A stretch of DNA of 64,000 nucleotides from CAJBLF01 sp964504915 (lineage in GTDB: Bacteria > Patescibacteriota > Gracilibacteria > Absconditabacterales > Absconditicoccaceae), in NCBI GenBank assembly GCA_964504915.1, contig CAZDFH010000002.1, positions 62,001 through 126,000 on the forward strand, in the 5' to 3' direction. The notes beneath the pieces are model-generated. The model had not been told where the DNA came from. It made no database searches and saw nothing but the letters and a program-made list of their open reading frames with translations. Numbering within the stretch: the stretch's first letter is position 1; each line of letters begins with the position of its first letter. Shown one piece after another: positions 35,502-46,142 of the stretch. The translations under genes were made by a program, and so were the position numbers.

Positions 35502-35617
35502 CATCAGTCACAAATGGTTACAAATAGGCACAAGGTGGTTGCAAATTGTTTTTTTACTAGAATTATAATATCAACTTTGTAACTACTTTGAGACAACATT
35601 GGGTCAATTTGAGACTA
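35502..35617. repeat. Second cluster of 10-bp-phased GTxAC/GAGAC repeats
   Basis: Decamers such as AAATGGTTAC and AAATAGGCAC (35502-35548), then TTTGTAAC, TTTGAGAC, TTGGGTC and TTTGAGAC words (35576-35614). The two word types and their order match the array at 33201-33290. It lies between the ftsQ-like and DUF212 genes; no gene overlaps. Confidence 0.65.
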
Positions 35618-36109
35618 TTATTTGATAAGGTAGAAACAATAATACATGATAAACGTCAGCACTGATCAGACGATAATTCATCATGCTACCTCGAATGGAA
35701 GATGTCAGATTCTCTCTTTGAGTCTTACTTCTTTTTTCTGTAATACGCCTTCGAGTTCTGTCCTTAGATCATTGATATAATGTGCGTGTTGCCCTGCTTC
35801 ATATCTGATGTTCATCGCATCATAGGCGAAGAGTAAACTAAATGCTGCGACTACAGCAAAAAGTATACTTCCAAATCACTGGTCTAGCAGGACAAACATT
35901 GTCACACTACTTGCTAGTCAGCTATGGAATGATGGGAATCCCCCTGACTCAAACACATGATGCATATAGAAACGTTTGTATTTGATACTATCGATAGTGA
36001 CCTTAAATAATTGAATAGCGACACCGACTATTGCGACGATAAAGATGGGATACATATGGATCCCAGATTGGAAAAAATCCTTGCATGACTGGATGATATA
36101 ATCGATCAT
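35618..36109 (-). CDS. DUF212 / divergent PAP2 family membrane protein
   Basis: 163 residues with several membrane helices. Signature of the YuiD/DUF212 family: ESGGFPSFHSGLASS near residues 53-68, FAYDAMNIRYEAGQHA and IND in the middle, and IGHLPFEVAGxIIVGS at the end. The family is related to vanadium haloperoxidase / PAP2 phosphatases, but its substrate is not established. The normal family length is about 150-160. In-frame TGA codons read as Gly at conserved positions. It stands alone between the 10-bp repeat cluster and a divergent YkgJ-type gene. Confidence 0.85.
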
Positions 36110-36246
36110 CGGGATTTCTGGAATATGTAAAAATTTGTCGAGTTTAGTTTACGAAAAAGATTGGTGAATTCAAATACAAAAGTCTGACAACCCTTGACGT
36201 TTGGACTTGCTACTATGGATAGCTCCTAGACGTGGAAATCCTCGTC

Positions 36247-36274
36247 TTGCCTTTTTGTAGGAAATATTTATAGT
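36247..36274 (+). promoter_or_regulatory. Candidate promoter of the YkgJ-type gene
   Basis: TTGCCT (36247-36252), 16-bp spacer, TATAGT (36269-36274), 28 bp upstream of the ATG at 36303. Confidence 0.45.
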
Positions 36275-36302
36275 ATTTTATCTTTATCTTGAATATCCTA
36301 AG

Positions 36303-36674
36303 ATGAACACCCGTATATCATGCTCAGACAATGCCGCTGGACCATGTCAGGAGAAGAAATGCTGACGATGTTGTGATCCTGTAAAAGTCCCTTTTAGAAA
36401 AGGGAGAAATCTTACTGATCTCGCTGTCCCTTATGATGCACAATGAAATCCTATACGAATACCGTTAAACCAAATCTGGGCACCAGAGTCCTGTATAGAT
36501 ACTGCTAGGGTGGAAATATATACATGTCTGTTGTATGATAAACAAACGAAATCTTGTACCATATATGACCATAGGCCAGATGTCTGTCGCCGTACAAGCT
36601 GCGTCGATCAGAAGACAGGAGAATCTTTTTTTGATGCCATCACACATACTAAATTTATCAAAATGCGTAAGTAA
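36303..36674 (+). CDS. YkgJ-family Cys-cluster metal-chelating protein
   Basis: 123 residues with the CxxCxxCC-type cluster of the YkgJ/UPF0153 group: KKCGRCCDPV near residues 19-28, then ESCIDT, YTCLLYD, KSCTIYDHRPDVCRRTSC. The final RPxxCR is diagnostic. Members are thought to bind zinc or iron, possibly an Fe-S cluster; their function is not settled. The Gly in CGRCC is TGA. It has its own promoter and terminator. Confidence 0.85.
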
Positions 36675-36691
36675 TACTTATGATTGCATTA

Positions 36692-36728
36692 TGACTATAA
36701 TTTTCTTATAGTCAGGGTGTTTATTTTT
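36692..36728 (+). terminator. Intrinsic terminator after the YkgJ-type gene
   Basis: TGACTATAA - TTTTC - TTATAGTCA: a perfect 9-bp stem, with a T-rich tail a few bases later, 17 bp after the stop. Confidence 0.6.
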
Positions 36729-36738
36729 CTACCATCGC

Positions 36739-37356
36739 ATGTCGTCGAAACGATGAAAAATAGTCCTTCTCATATCATGCTGTAGCTTTATTGGCTGAAT
36801 AGGCCTTGCCGCAGAGATATCTCCTGTAGCCAATGTCGATCGAAACAAAGTAGAGTCTAGCCGAATCTCTTGGCACAATCAAGAAAGATCAACATTGAAG
36901 CTCAATCCCTATAGTTGAAGTACCCTCTTGGACTCCTCTGCACAGCATCGAGCCGACTATTTGGAATCGCTCTGAACTACTACTCATTCCAGAAATGCTG
37001 GCGATGGCTATTACAATTACCGAAGTATCAGAAGCCGATTCGCCGATCAAGGTGTTGCCTTCGACGATGAGTCAGGAACTATGTTTAGTGAAAGTTTGGG
37101 ACGAGGTTCTTATACTTGCAAAAAAACTGACTGTACAGATACCTTTATCAAAGCTATGAAATCGACGTTTACCTATTTCATGAGAGAGAAGCGAAGTGCT
37201 TGGCAACCTCATTACAATGCCATTGTGAGTAAACAATTTACAGCACTCGGACTGGGAATTACGGTAAGTGGGAAAAAATATTATTTGGTTAGTCATTACG
37301 GAAAAAATGTTGTCAGTACCTGAGCTAATGTGAAGTTAGCGAAAGCAGTCAAATAA
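36739..37356 (+). CDS. Secreted CAP/SCP-domain protein
   Basis: 205 residues. The N-terminus (MSSKRGKIVLLISCCSFIGG) is a signal peptide or anchor. The mature part is a CAP/PR-1-type domain: WHNQERSTLKLNPY, LLDSSAQHRADYLESLGTTTH with a His, FSESLGRGSY, then IKAMKSTFTYFMREK, HYNAIVSKQFTALGLGI and KKYYLVSHYGK. CAP domains are secreted and bind lipids or act as adhesins or proteases; bacterial roles are mostly unknown. Cys in CKKTDC may form a disulfide. In-frame TGA-Gly at 37321. A strong terminator follows 19 bp later. Confidence 0.85.
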
Positions 37357-37375
37357 TTACAATATATCAACCCAT

Positions 37376-37406
37376 AAAAAAAATCCCCATTGCTGAGGAT
37401 TTTTTT
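37376..37406. terminator. Intrinsic terminator, bidirectional
   Basis: AAAAAATCC pairs with GGATTTTTT around a 10-nt loop, with T-runs on both strands. It sits between the CAP gene and the convergent paralogue trio. Confidence 0.8.
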
Positions 37407-37423
37407 GAATATTACATATGAAA

Positions 37424-38227
37424 TTATTCCTTGCTCAACCATTCGACTAACTTTTTTACTGTATCTTCTGAAATCTTGTCCCCACGATTAAATCATTCAG
37501 CGAAATTCCTCTTTTGTTGTAGTGGGAATAAGCCTGGATGGGCTGAGATAACTGCCTCAGGAGCTCACTCTTTTGCTTCGATATCTAGTGACAATTCTCA
37601 CTGAGTCTTTTCATCCACATATGCAGAGAGTGCATCGAGGGTATCGATTTTGGGCGATTCTTGTTGTATAGCCGTAGCTATATCTCCCAGTAATATTTCT
37701 CATAATTTTCTCTGCTGTCTTGCGAGTATGGTAGTCTGTACTAGTTGCTCTTTGTATGTCTTTGTAGTTTCTACTTTCTTTTGGTCATAGATTCCACCGA
37801 CTAATGTCTGGATAAATCTATTGGTGACTCCATAAGTACCTTTTATATTACATAGATATCCATTCTTGACGAGATCTTGTACGATAGCTCGCTGATCACC
37901 TATTCTCTCCATCCCTACTACGAGAGGGAGTGGCCCAAAAAATTCTTGTTGGGTGAATGGGGAAAATGTATTGTGTTTTAATTGCTCCATCATCATCAAT
38001 ATATGAGCCAATACGTTTCTCATATTGGGATCCATGAGTACGGGATCATTCGCATCATCTATTCTTATCTGCTGAGGGGTTATCTGAGTAAGAAGATCAT
38101 ATCAGCTCGTATCTGCTTGCCTTATATTTTCTAGTACTTCTGGAGAAACTAACGGATACCCAGCTAGTGTTTCAATAACGGGAATGTCTGGTTCTCTTTT
38201 TTCAAACTTTGTCTTTACATCTGTCAT
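37424..38227 (-). CDS. Tandem paralogue P3 of an unknown family
   Basis: 267 residues, the last of three adjacent paralogues on the minus strand. Family features: an opening IETxAGYPxVxPE(I/V)LE, then ITPQQI, PFTQQEF, GVTNRFIQTLVGGIYD, and a C-terminal helical tail (NFAEGFN, then VKKLVEWLSKE). No signal peptide or membrane segment; no enzyme motif seen. It is the cleanest copy, with a compact middle and AHPGLFPLQQKRNFAEGF, which is shared with P1. I do not recognise the family. A protein-binding, mostly helical fold is likely. It starts 46 bp after the stop of P2. Confidence 0.65.
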
Positions 38228-38273
38228 GAGATAGGGATGAAGAGATAAAAGTGTCTATTGTATGAATAAGCTA

Positions 38274-39197
38274 TTACTCGTTTGACTCTTTCTTTACTTG
38301 CAAAGGACCACCATCACTCAGCCAATGCAGAAGTTCTTTGACAGTCTTCGTATCGATCCTCCACGCAGCATAAAATTTATCGGGATCTTTTGCTTTTATT
38401 ATCTGATTAAATCCTTCAGCAAAATTATACTGATCAAGGAGTGGATATAGACTAGGAGTTCCTTTGAGTTGGGCTCCTGATATTTCCATAGAAAACTCTA
38501 ATGCTCCCTTCGTTTCCCTATGAATAACTTCCTCTAGTTGCCTTGTACTTAGTTGTTTTGTACTGTCTACGGATGGAGGATTGGTTTTTAACGCCATCAC
38601 TAGAGATTCCAAGACAGAGGTACATGTTCTGAGTTGTTGTTCTCTGATGGTCTGCGTCTCTCCACTGAAATGTTGATACACCAATGTATTTTTCACTTTT
38701 GCTGCATCAAAGATACCACCCTCTAAGGCCTGAATAAATTTGTTAGTAAATCCATATTGATATCATTTACTGTCATTTCATCGCTTGTGAAGATATCATC
38801 ATTCTATCTGCAGATCGTCATCAGCTGAAGAGCCATCTGCCAATGCCTCTATAATTTTCATATCTTTTTGCGCCATATCGCTTCACTTGGCTCGTACCCC
38901 ATTAGAAATATACTGTTGTTGGGTGAATGGCAAAAATGTATTGAGTCTGGCGTTTTTGGTCATTTCTAGTATCTTTCTAAACACGTTTTTTACATCTGGA
39001 TTATCTAATATTCATCCATCTGCTTCGTGTATCGCAATTTCCTGAGGAGTAATTTTGTTTATTAGGTCTGACTTCTTAGGATCTGCTTCCTGGATGGCTT
39101 CCAAGATCTCTGGCCTAACTATTGGATATCCAGCCACTGTCTCTATCACAGGAGCTGCCAAGTCTGTTGCCTCGAAATGTGTACTTGCATTTTTCAT
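38274..39197 (-). CDS. Tandem paralogue P2 of the same unknown family
   Basis: 307 residues, the longest of the trio. It shares the opening APVIETVAGYPIVRPEILE, NTFLPFTQQQY, GFTNKFIQALEGGIFD, NFAEGFN and VKELLHWLSDGG. It has an extra Glu/Lys-rich insertion before the final motif (AKDPDKFYAAWRIDTK). The region around 38760-38900 is dense in TGA-Gly and diverges from the other two. The start chosen is the internal ATG (39197), because homology to P3 begins there; an open extension upstream to 39245 overlaps the stop of P1 and is unlikely. Confidence 0.62.
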
Positions 39198-39237
39198 GGG
39201 AGAAGAATGAAGAAGTAAAAATAATTGTATATATTTC

Positions 39238-40110
39238 TTACTCAAAGATCTTTTCTGGATCTGCTTGCTTGATATATTCTACTACTTGCTTCATGACTCG
39301 TTTATCACTGGTAGCATTAAAATCTCTTAAAAAATTCACATGTTGGAAATCAGGGAATAGCCCAGGATGAGCTGAGATACTAACACCAGATACAAATCCG
39401 TTGTTTTGTGGGTCATTCTTTTTAGCACCTACCATTAATTTCCTATCCGTCCATTGCTGTACGTATATACCGAGATCTCACAAATTTCGTTCAAATTCTC
39501 CGAAATTCCTGAGGTTCTCTGCCACTGCTGTAAATAATGCTATACATGCCTTCTTATCGCTAGCAATTCTCTCTTGATGTTTTTCGGTTGCTTGCTTATA
39601 TTCGCTTGATTGTGCGATCTTCTCTTTATCATAAATTCCTTGTTTATAAAATGCTTTGATAAATTTATTGGTAACACAAAATTTTGGGGCCCTCTGTATG
39701 TCATCTCGAGATGTTATCAAATATCATGGATCGATTGCATATCCAGATCCACTGTCACGTCTACTTCAGCTTACTAATTCATGTATTACCTTATATGCAT
39801 TCTTCAATTTTACACCCTCACCTGAACTAGGGTTTGTTTCAAATTCTTTTCGTGTGAAGGGATGAAATGTATCTCAGTCGTCTTTCAACATCTTGATGAT
39901 ATTCCCACATACCTCTTTGATTATGACGTTTTGGAAATCGCTACCACTCGTAGTAATTTGCGATGGTGCAACCTTGGGTAATAGATCGAATCACTCATCT
40001 GATGCATTCTTGATGTCCTCTAAGATCTGTGCCGATACTAGTGATCTTCCCCTTATCGTTTCAATCACTGGTGGTTCTGATTTGATATTTTCTAACTGAT
40101 CCATTCTCAT
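39238..40110 (-). CDS. Tandem paralogue P1 of the same unknown family
   Basis: 290 residues, first of the trio. It opens PPVIETIRGRSLVSAQILE, continues TFHPFTRKEFE and KFCVTNKFIKAFYKQGIYDKEK, and ends AHPGLFPDFQHVNFLRDF with VVEYIKQADPEKIFE. Conservation with P2 and P3 is scattered, so the duplications are old. ATG 40104 is an alternative start two codons downstream. The 185-bp gap to rsmE holds the probable promoter but nothing I can define. Confidence 0.62.
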
Positions 40111-40295
40111 GAAGTAAAGAATAAAAAACATAGAATGTTTATTGAAAATATAATAATTTACTCCATAAAGTCAATAGGTATCTTCACTCTTACCCTTATT
40201 TGCATTTTCCTCTCTTATCCTACAATTCCTTGTAAATTTACCAGAATTCAGTAGAGAAAAGGATGATTATTTAGCTTTATTCTCAAGACACATCC

Positions 40296-40994
40296 ATGCA
40301 ACTTTTTCTTCTCGATCATATCGATCTCAAATGACACGACATTATCCTCGATCATCCCGAAGTCTGGCAACAGGCGAAGAAAGTACTCAGACTCTGATCT
40401 GGGGACAGAATTTTTGTCCAACGACAAGCAGAGAACCAGCAAGCCATCAGATATGAGGTAGAAGTCACCGCATTAAAAGATTTCAAGCTCTTTGGTACCG
40501 TAGTCCAGACTATGCAATCTGATATAGATGAGAAAGCAATTAGCATGATCGTTGCCATGCCCAACAAGCGAGAGAAAGCTGAATTGATAGTCCAGAAATT
40601 AACGGAAATCGGCGTGAACGAGATTATTTTCCGACCAAGCGAAAGGTCAATTATTAGAGAACGGAATGCAAACAAGGCGACAAGATTGGAAAAAATAATG
40701 AAAGAAGCGCTCGAACAATCGCGAGGATGGAAACTTCCTAAAATTTCTTTCGTAGAAAAGATTGAACCTATTGTGGAATGAAAAAATATTGTCCTCTTTG
40801 ATAAGAGTGAATGACCTTCGACCTGAAGACCTGATGGACTTTACGGACTAGTTGGCCCCGAAGGCGGTCGATGACCCAAAGATTATGAGCTTTTCAAACA
40901 ATATGATATCGTCACCAAAGACTTAGGGTCAACCATTTTGAGAATGGAGACAGCAGCGATTGTCGGAGCTTGGGTATTGAAGAATTTATTGTAA
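40296..40994 (+). CDS. rsmE: 16S rRNA m3U1498 methyltransferase
   Basis: 232 residues, normal for RsmE. The N-terminal PUA-like part has LDHPEVWQQAKKVLRLGSGD. The SPOUT methyltransferase part has MPNKREKAELIVQKLTEIGV, RSIIRERN, ALEQSRGWKLP, the SAM-binding VGPEGGRG and the knot end LGSTILRMETAAIV. It methylates N3 of U1498 in 16S rRNA. Gly in LKGHDI, RLGSGD and GRGPKD are partly TGA. A GTAGGGGCG repeat separates it from murE. Confidence 0.95.
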
Positions 40995-41022
40995 AAATAC
41001 TAAAAAACGATATATAATTGTT

Positions 41023-41068
41023 GTAGGGGCGTTTACCAAACGCCCGGGCGAATACTATTCGCCCCTAC
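41023..41068. repeat. GTAGGGGCG paired-hairpin repeat, copy 2
   Basis: GTAGGGGCGTTTACC AAACG, central CGCCCGGGCG, then AATACTATTCGCCCCTAC. Two hairpins side by side, lying between rsmE and murE, 23 bp before the murE start. Confidence 0.8.
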
Positions 41069-41091
41069 CTAATTTATTCTTCGTTCTCTCT

Positions 41092-42396
41092 ATGAAAACT
41101 TTGATCAAAAAAATTTTCTTCTACGATAAGCTCTATCCCGTACTCAAAGATAGTTTCCTCTATCAAGCACGAAAGAGATGGAATGGGCAGATAGCAAATG
41201 CTCTCTACAGCAATCCATCCAAAGATTTTTTCGTCGTCGGAGTGACGGGCACAAATGGAAAGACGACTACGGTAAACTTAATCCATCAGATATTAAATGA
41301 TAATGTCGCGAAATGTGTAGCTGTCAGTACGGCGAATATTCTCGTCGGTGATACCGTCGTACCAAATAAGAAGAAAATGACTTCGCTAGATATCTATGAC
41401 CTGCAATCGACACTCGCGATGGCCAAAGATTCGTGATGTAAGATAGCCGTCCTCGAGACATCTTCCCACGGATTAGATCAGTATAGATTTGAAGGTGTAG
41501 ACTTTGATTTTGCCGTCTTGACGAATGTCACGCTCGACCACTTGGATTATCATGGCGACATGGATCATTATGTCAAAGCCAAGAAAATGCTCTTTGATTA
41601 CGTCATCAAAAATAGCAAAAAAAATAAATATGCATCATTTCCTATGGATGACAAAATTGGCAGACAGCGGTTTGATGAGATGCCCTTTGACAAAAAAGTC
41701 TGACGAAGTATCGTCTGATCTTCTAGCTTGAAGGCAGAAAAAATTAATGAAAAAACTGACGGGACGGATTTCACGGTTTCCTACCTAGGAAAGGAATATC
41801 CCGTATCCACGCATTTACTCTGAAGTTTCAACGTATATAATATTTTGGCTGCATTAAGTGTAGCATTACAGATAGGAGTCAGTATGGAACACGCCATCAC
41901 ATCGATCCAGAAAGTCGTATGAGTGACTGGCAGGATGGAGCGCATAGAAAAAAATGGCGTCCACTGTTTCGTAGATTTCGCTCACTCCCCTGATGCGTTG
42001 GAGAAGACATTACAATATCTTTCAAGTATCAAATGAACAAATAAATTAATCACGGTCTTCTGAGCTCCGGGTTTGAGAGACACGAGCAAGAGGCCGATTA
42101 TGTGATCAGTGGTCGATGAATTTAGTGATATTATTATTGCGACTGATGATGATCCAGATACAGAAAATAGATTCGAAATTTTACAACAATTAACGAAAGA
42201 TATCAAGAAAAAAACTTTCGGCAAAGATTTCTTCATTATCCCAGAGAGGAAATTAGCAATCAAGTTTGCATTAGAATCAGCGCAAAAAGGTGATGTTGTG
42301 ATGTTCGCTGGAAAGGGGCATGAGACGGTGCAATTGACGAACTTAGGAAAGAGGAAATGGAGCGATATGGAGGAAATAGAAGGATTTAGGGAATAG
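41092..42396 (+). CDS. murE: UDP-MurNAc-tripeptide-type Mur ligase (MurE-like)
   Basis: 434 residues. It adds the third amino acid to UDP-MurNAc-L-Ala-D-Glu in peptidoglycan synthesis. Visible: P-loop GVTGTNGKTTT, LETSSHGLDQYRFEGV, the region FAVLTNVTLDHLDYHGD, YNILAALSVALQIG, the central RMERIEKNGVHCFVDFAHSP, FGAPGLRDTSKRP, and AGKGHE near the end. The site that reads the incoming amino acid is ATDDDPDTEN, not the DNPR of meso-diaminopimelate enzymes, so lysine or another residue may be used; that is an inference. The N-terminal domain is shorter than in E. coli. A wall-synthesis gene agrees with the many wall hydrolases in the window. Confidence 0.9.
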
Positions 42397-42430
42397 TGAT
42401 TATTATTTTTTTATTCCTTGATAATTTTTT

Positions 42431-44236
42431 ATGAGTCATGTCAGAATTAAGTCTATCAAAATAAAAAATTATCGCTCGTTTTGATGAACTGAACAGATAT
42501 TTAAATTTCCCACTGCAGACTATAACAAACCTATAGCTTTAGTATGATATAATAATTCTTGAAAAACTAATTTGATGAACGCCATTTTATATGGCGTAGG
42601 AGAGAAGTTTGTTTCGGAAAATACTTTTGAAAAAACAGATTTACATAATTTAGACTACGAGAATCAAATAAGTATAATTACAGATTTAGCTGCATCTGAT
42701 TATAGTGCAATAAACCGGAGATGAGAACCAGAAGATAAGTCCATAAGGGGCGAACACTATATATATACGAACAATGACGATGACGAACTAAAATCATCAA
42801 TAAAACCGTCTTTCTTTTGAGCCAATAAGCATTACAACATATTCTATGTAAATTTCCACGACATAAAAGATCAAATTTCCACACAGAAAACGAGCCGATG
42901 AAATTTGAAGTCATTTTTAGCGAAACACATTAAAAAACTAGTTGATAGTGATTTAGAGATGAAAGAAAAAAAATGATCATTTGAAGAAACCATACAAGAG
43001 GGAACTGATAATGTGCTAGAAAATTCCAAACTAGAAAGATTTATATCAACCATTAAAGAGAATTATTCGAAAAATCTTAGAAACAATAATTGTGAAGTCT
43101 TCTTCTGACTACCAGAATATGAAGATATATTTTTACAAATGATGTTTAAAATTTGACTAAATTGAGAAACCACTAATCTTGTTCCAGTAGATCATTTTTG
43201 AGACTGATACATTTCGATGTTTGTAATGGCGGTCATACAATCTATTGCTGAAAGCGATGATTGAGACTTTTCCTTATTTTTATTTGAAGAACCAGAAAGC
43301 TTTCTCCATGAAAACCATCAAGAATATTTTTATAAAACCGTCTTATGTTGATTAGCAGAGAGGTGACACCAGGTAATATACACTACACATTCTGACAAGA
43401 TGGTTGATATTTTTGATACGAAATGATTAATTAGACTTGAAGTGAATGAAGATAATCAGACCGTCAATAAATATAATAATATTGGTGAATTTTCTTATGA
43501 ATTTTCCACTCTTGATGATGCTGGCGATGCCTCTGTTACATTAGAAAACTATAATGAATTTGTAAAAACGATTGAACCAAATTTAAATAAAATTTTGTTT
43601 AGCAAAAAAGTTATTCTGGTGGAATGACCCAATGATGTTATGGTATACAAATATGCAATTGAAAAAAAGATAATGGGAATAATAGAATCTAGAACCGACA
43701 TAATTGACAAAGTAAAATATGCTGCCACGTATCTGAATTTTCACAATATTTCTATTATTCCCCATCACGGTAAAGCAACGGCATTACTGTTAATTGAATT
43801 ATGTAAACACATTCAGTTAGACTATTTTGTCATTAACGATCGAGATTTCGCTGATGATTTTGTACAGGATCTAGCATCTTTCAATACTGAAACAGACATG
43901 AAAGCTGCTGCTATTTATACAGGGAGTACAAAAAAATGAATGATAACAACAAATCGAAAACTCATATACAATGCCACTCATGAGAAAATTCATTTTAATA
44001 TACCAAAACTAGAAAGGTTGATTGATTACCCTTCTAATGACAAGGATAGTGTTAAGATTTGGGACAAGTTAACAACCATAGCTACCTTCAATCAAGCGAT
44101 ATTTCCCGAAAGTTTAGAAAAATTTCTAGAATTTGATAAAATAGAAACTACAGTTGCTCCTGAGGAAACTACAGTTGCTCCTGAGGAAACTACAGTTGCT
44201 CCTGAGGAAACGGCAGATGAAGAGATGCCATTCTAA
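42431..44236 (+). CDS. OLD-family ATPase/TOPRIM nuclease
   Basis: 601 residues. The N-terminal ABC-type ATPase starts with HVRIKSIKIKNYRSFGGTE, has Walker A GYNNSGKTN at about residues 39-47 (two of its glycines are TGA, 42545 and 42560), a signature-like HFGDGYISMFVMA and Walker B LFLFEEPESFLH near 281-292, then TTHSDKMVD. The C-terminal TOPRIM domain has ILVEGPND (Glu near 398) and the acidic DRDFADDF near 470. OLD nucleases cut DNA in ATP-regulated fashion; some are antiphage effectors, alone or with a UvrD-like helicase (Gabija). No helicase gene is next to it, so it looks like a stand-alone type. The C-terminus has three identical 7-residue repeats. It starts 34 bp after murE and precedes array D-H. 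Confidence 0.85.
44144..44206 (+). repeat. Three perfect 21-bp tandem repeats in the OLD gene
   Basis: GAAACTACAGTTGCTCCTGAG occurs three times in tandem, encoding ETTVAPE. The units are identical at DNA level, so copy number could vary by slippage. It lies in a hydrophilic tail outside the catalytic domains. Confidence 0.9.
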
Positions 44237-44352
44237 AATTATTAGTTATAAGATATTTTTCTTATCATCCAAATCCTACGAACTATTGAATTTTTTGAGC
44301 TAATCTGTATGGTTTTTTGCGTTAGATTATTTATTAGGAACCAACCCTTCCT

Positions 44353-46065
44353 ATGCCTGAGACCATTCTAGAAACCAAGATATGTAAGCAATGCCAAACT
44401 CCGTTTGACATCACCAGCGCAGAGAGAGTTTTTTTGGATACCGTGTCGCCGATACTTGCGTGAAAAGCATATCCCATCCCCAATCCTGTATACTGCCCCG
44501 ACTGCAGACAGCAGAGAAGATTAAGTTTTCGTAACGAGAGAACATTATATAAGAGAAGATGTGGTTTAAGTGACAGAGAGATCGTCGCCATGTATTCTCC
44601 TATTCCTCCACATACTGCCGATAAGGAAGAACATATTGCCTATCCTGTCTACGACCAGAATGTCCGACGATGAGATCAACGAGATGCGACGACGTATGGA
44701 CAAGAGATTGATTTTACGAAATCTTTCGCTGAGCAATTTGATGCGCTGATGCGTAAGGTGCCGAGAATTAGTTTGATCAATACTAAGCATGAAAATAGTG
44801 AATTCTGCAACTTTGCTTTCTCCAATAAAAATTCCTATCTCAACTTTACCTCATCACAAAATGAGAATCTCTTTCATTCCAATAGAACGTGGGATTCTAT
44901 TTCTTGTATAGATTGTTCGAGTCTAGCTCGTTGCAATAACTGCTATGAAGTCATCGATTCTGAAGATTGTACGACCTGCTTTTTCTCGCAAAATATAGCG
45001 AATTGCTTCGACTGTTCCTATTGTCTCAATAGCCAATGATGCCAACATTGCATCGGCTGTTGTAATCTCGTAAACAAAATGTACTGCATCGCAAATGTGC
45101 AATATAGCCCAGAAGCATATGAGAAACTCGCGAGTGAAATTAAGCAAAATATTTTGTGATATGCTGATACGTTTGATCATTTCAAAGAAAAAGCAATCAG
45201 AAAATATATGAACTGCGTCAATACTGATCATTGTTCTGGTGATGCGATAGCCAATTCCAAACATGCAGAGCGATGTTTCGAAGTGAAAAATTTGGATGAT
45301 TGTAAATATGTCTGCAATGCAACGCACTTGAGAAATGGCCGTGATGTGAATAACGAGGACAATTCTGACCTCGTGTATCAATCTGCGGGCAGTGAGACGA
45401 ATTACAAACATATCTTCAATGATATCTGTCGATATGACAAAAATATTTCTTATTGTAGTCTCTGCTTCTACTCCTCTGACCTCTTCGGTTGTGTAGGGTT
45501 GCGTCACAAACAGTACTGTATCTTGAATAAACAGTATACAAAATCTGAATATGAATCGTTGGTGGGCAAACTCATCGAACACATGATGACTACTGGTGAA
45601 TGGTGAGAATTTCTTTCTCCGTCAATCTCACCTTTCTGATATAATGAAACCACTGCGATGGAATATTTTCCGCTCACGAGAGAGCAAGCATTGGCGGAAT
45701 GATTTAAGTGGAACGATTATGAGGCGCCATTCCCCACAGTAGAAAAAACATTGCAGGCCAGCGAAGTGCCAGCGATAGAAAATGTAACCGATGATATTTT
45801 GAAACAAGCCATCGTGTGTGAAATGAGTAAGAAGCCATTTAGGATCATTGGCCCGGAGCTTGCATTCTATCGCAAGCATCAGTTGCCGATACCGACGAAG
45901 CATCCCGATGTCCGTCATACAGCGAGAATGCACTTGAGAAACCCTCGCAAGCTCCGAGACAGAAGCTGTGATAACTGTTGAAATGCTATACAAACTTCAT
46001 ATGCTCCAGAAAGAAAAGAGAAGATATATTGTGAAATCTGCTATGATAAAGAGGTGTACTGATAA
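44353..46065 (+). CDS. Cys-rich tandem paralogue D (complete N-terminal zinc ribbon)
   Basis: 570 residues, first of the second array. Its N-terminus differs from most copies: CKQC (residues 11-14) and CPDC make a full four-cysteine zinc ribbon, followed by RRLSFRNERTLYKRRC. The rest follows the family plan, with the first Cys block less dense and the second ending CFYSSDLFGCVGLRHKQYC. The C-terminal module keeps CDNC and CEIC. The last sense codon is TGA (46060-46062) before TAA, aligning with the terminal Gly (GGA/GGG) of copies A, B and G. It starts 116 bp after the OLD gene; no strong promoter is seen there. Confidence 0.75.
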
Positions 46066-46071
46066 GCTGAC

Positions 46072-46117
46072 GTAGGGGCGGTTAGTAACCGCCCGGGCGA
46101 ATGATATTCGCCCCTAC
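46072..46117. repeat. GTAGGGGCG paired-hairpin repeat, copy 3
   Basis: GTAGGGGCGGTTAGTAACCG, central CGCCCGGGCG, then AATGATATTCGCCCCTAC, in the 77-bp gap between paralogues D and E. The first arm differs from copy 2 but pairs equally well. Confidence 0.8.
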
Positions 46118-46142
46118 AGACTATTTATATATGAACAAAAGT

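Noticed and set aside
39198..39245. N-terminal extension of paralogue P2
   Set aside because: The extra residues have no counterpart in P1 or P3 and overlap the P1 stop region. The internal ATG at 39197 fits the family.
42431..44236. Gabija system (GajA plus GajB)
   Set aside because: The OLD-type ATPase/TOPRIM gene is present, but the adjacent genes are murE and a Cys-rich protein, not a UvrD-like helicase.
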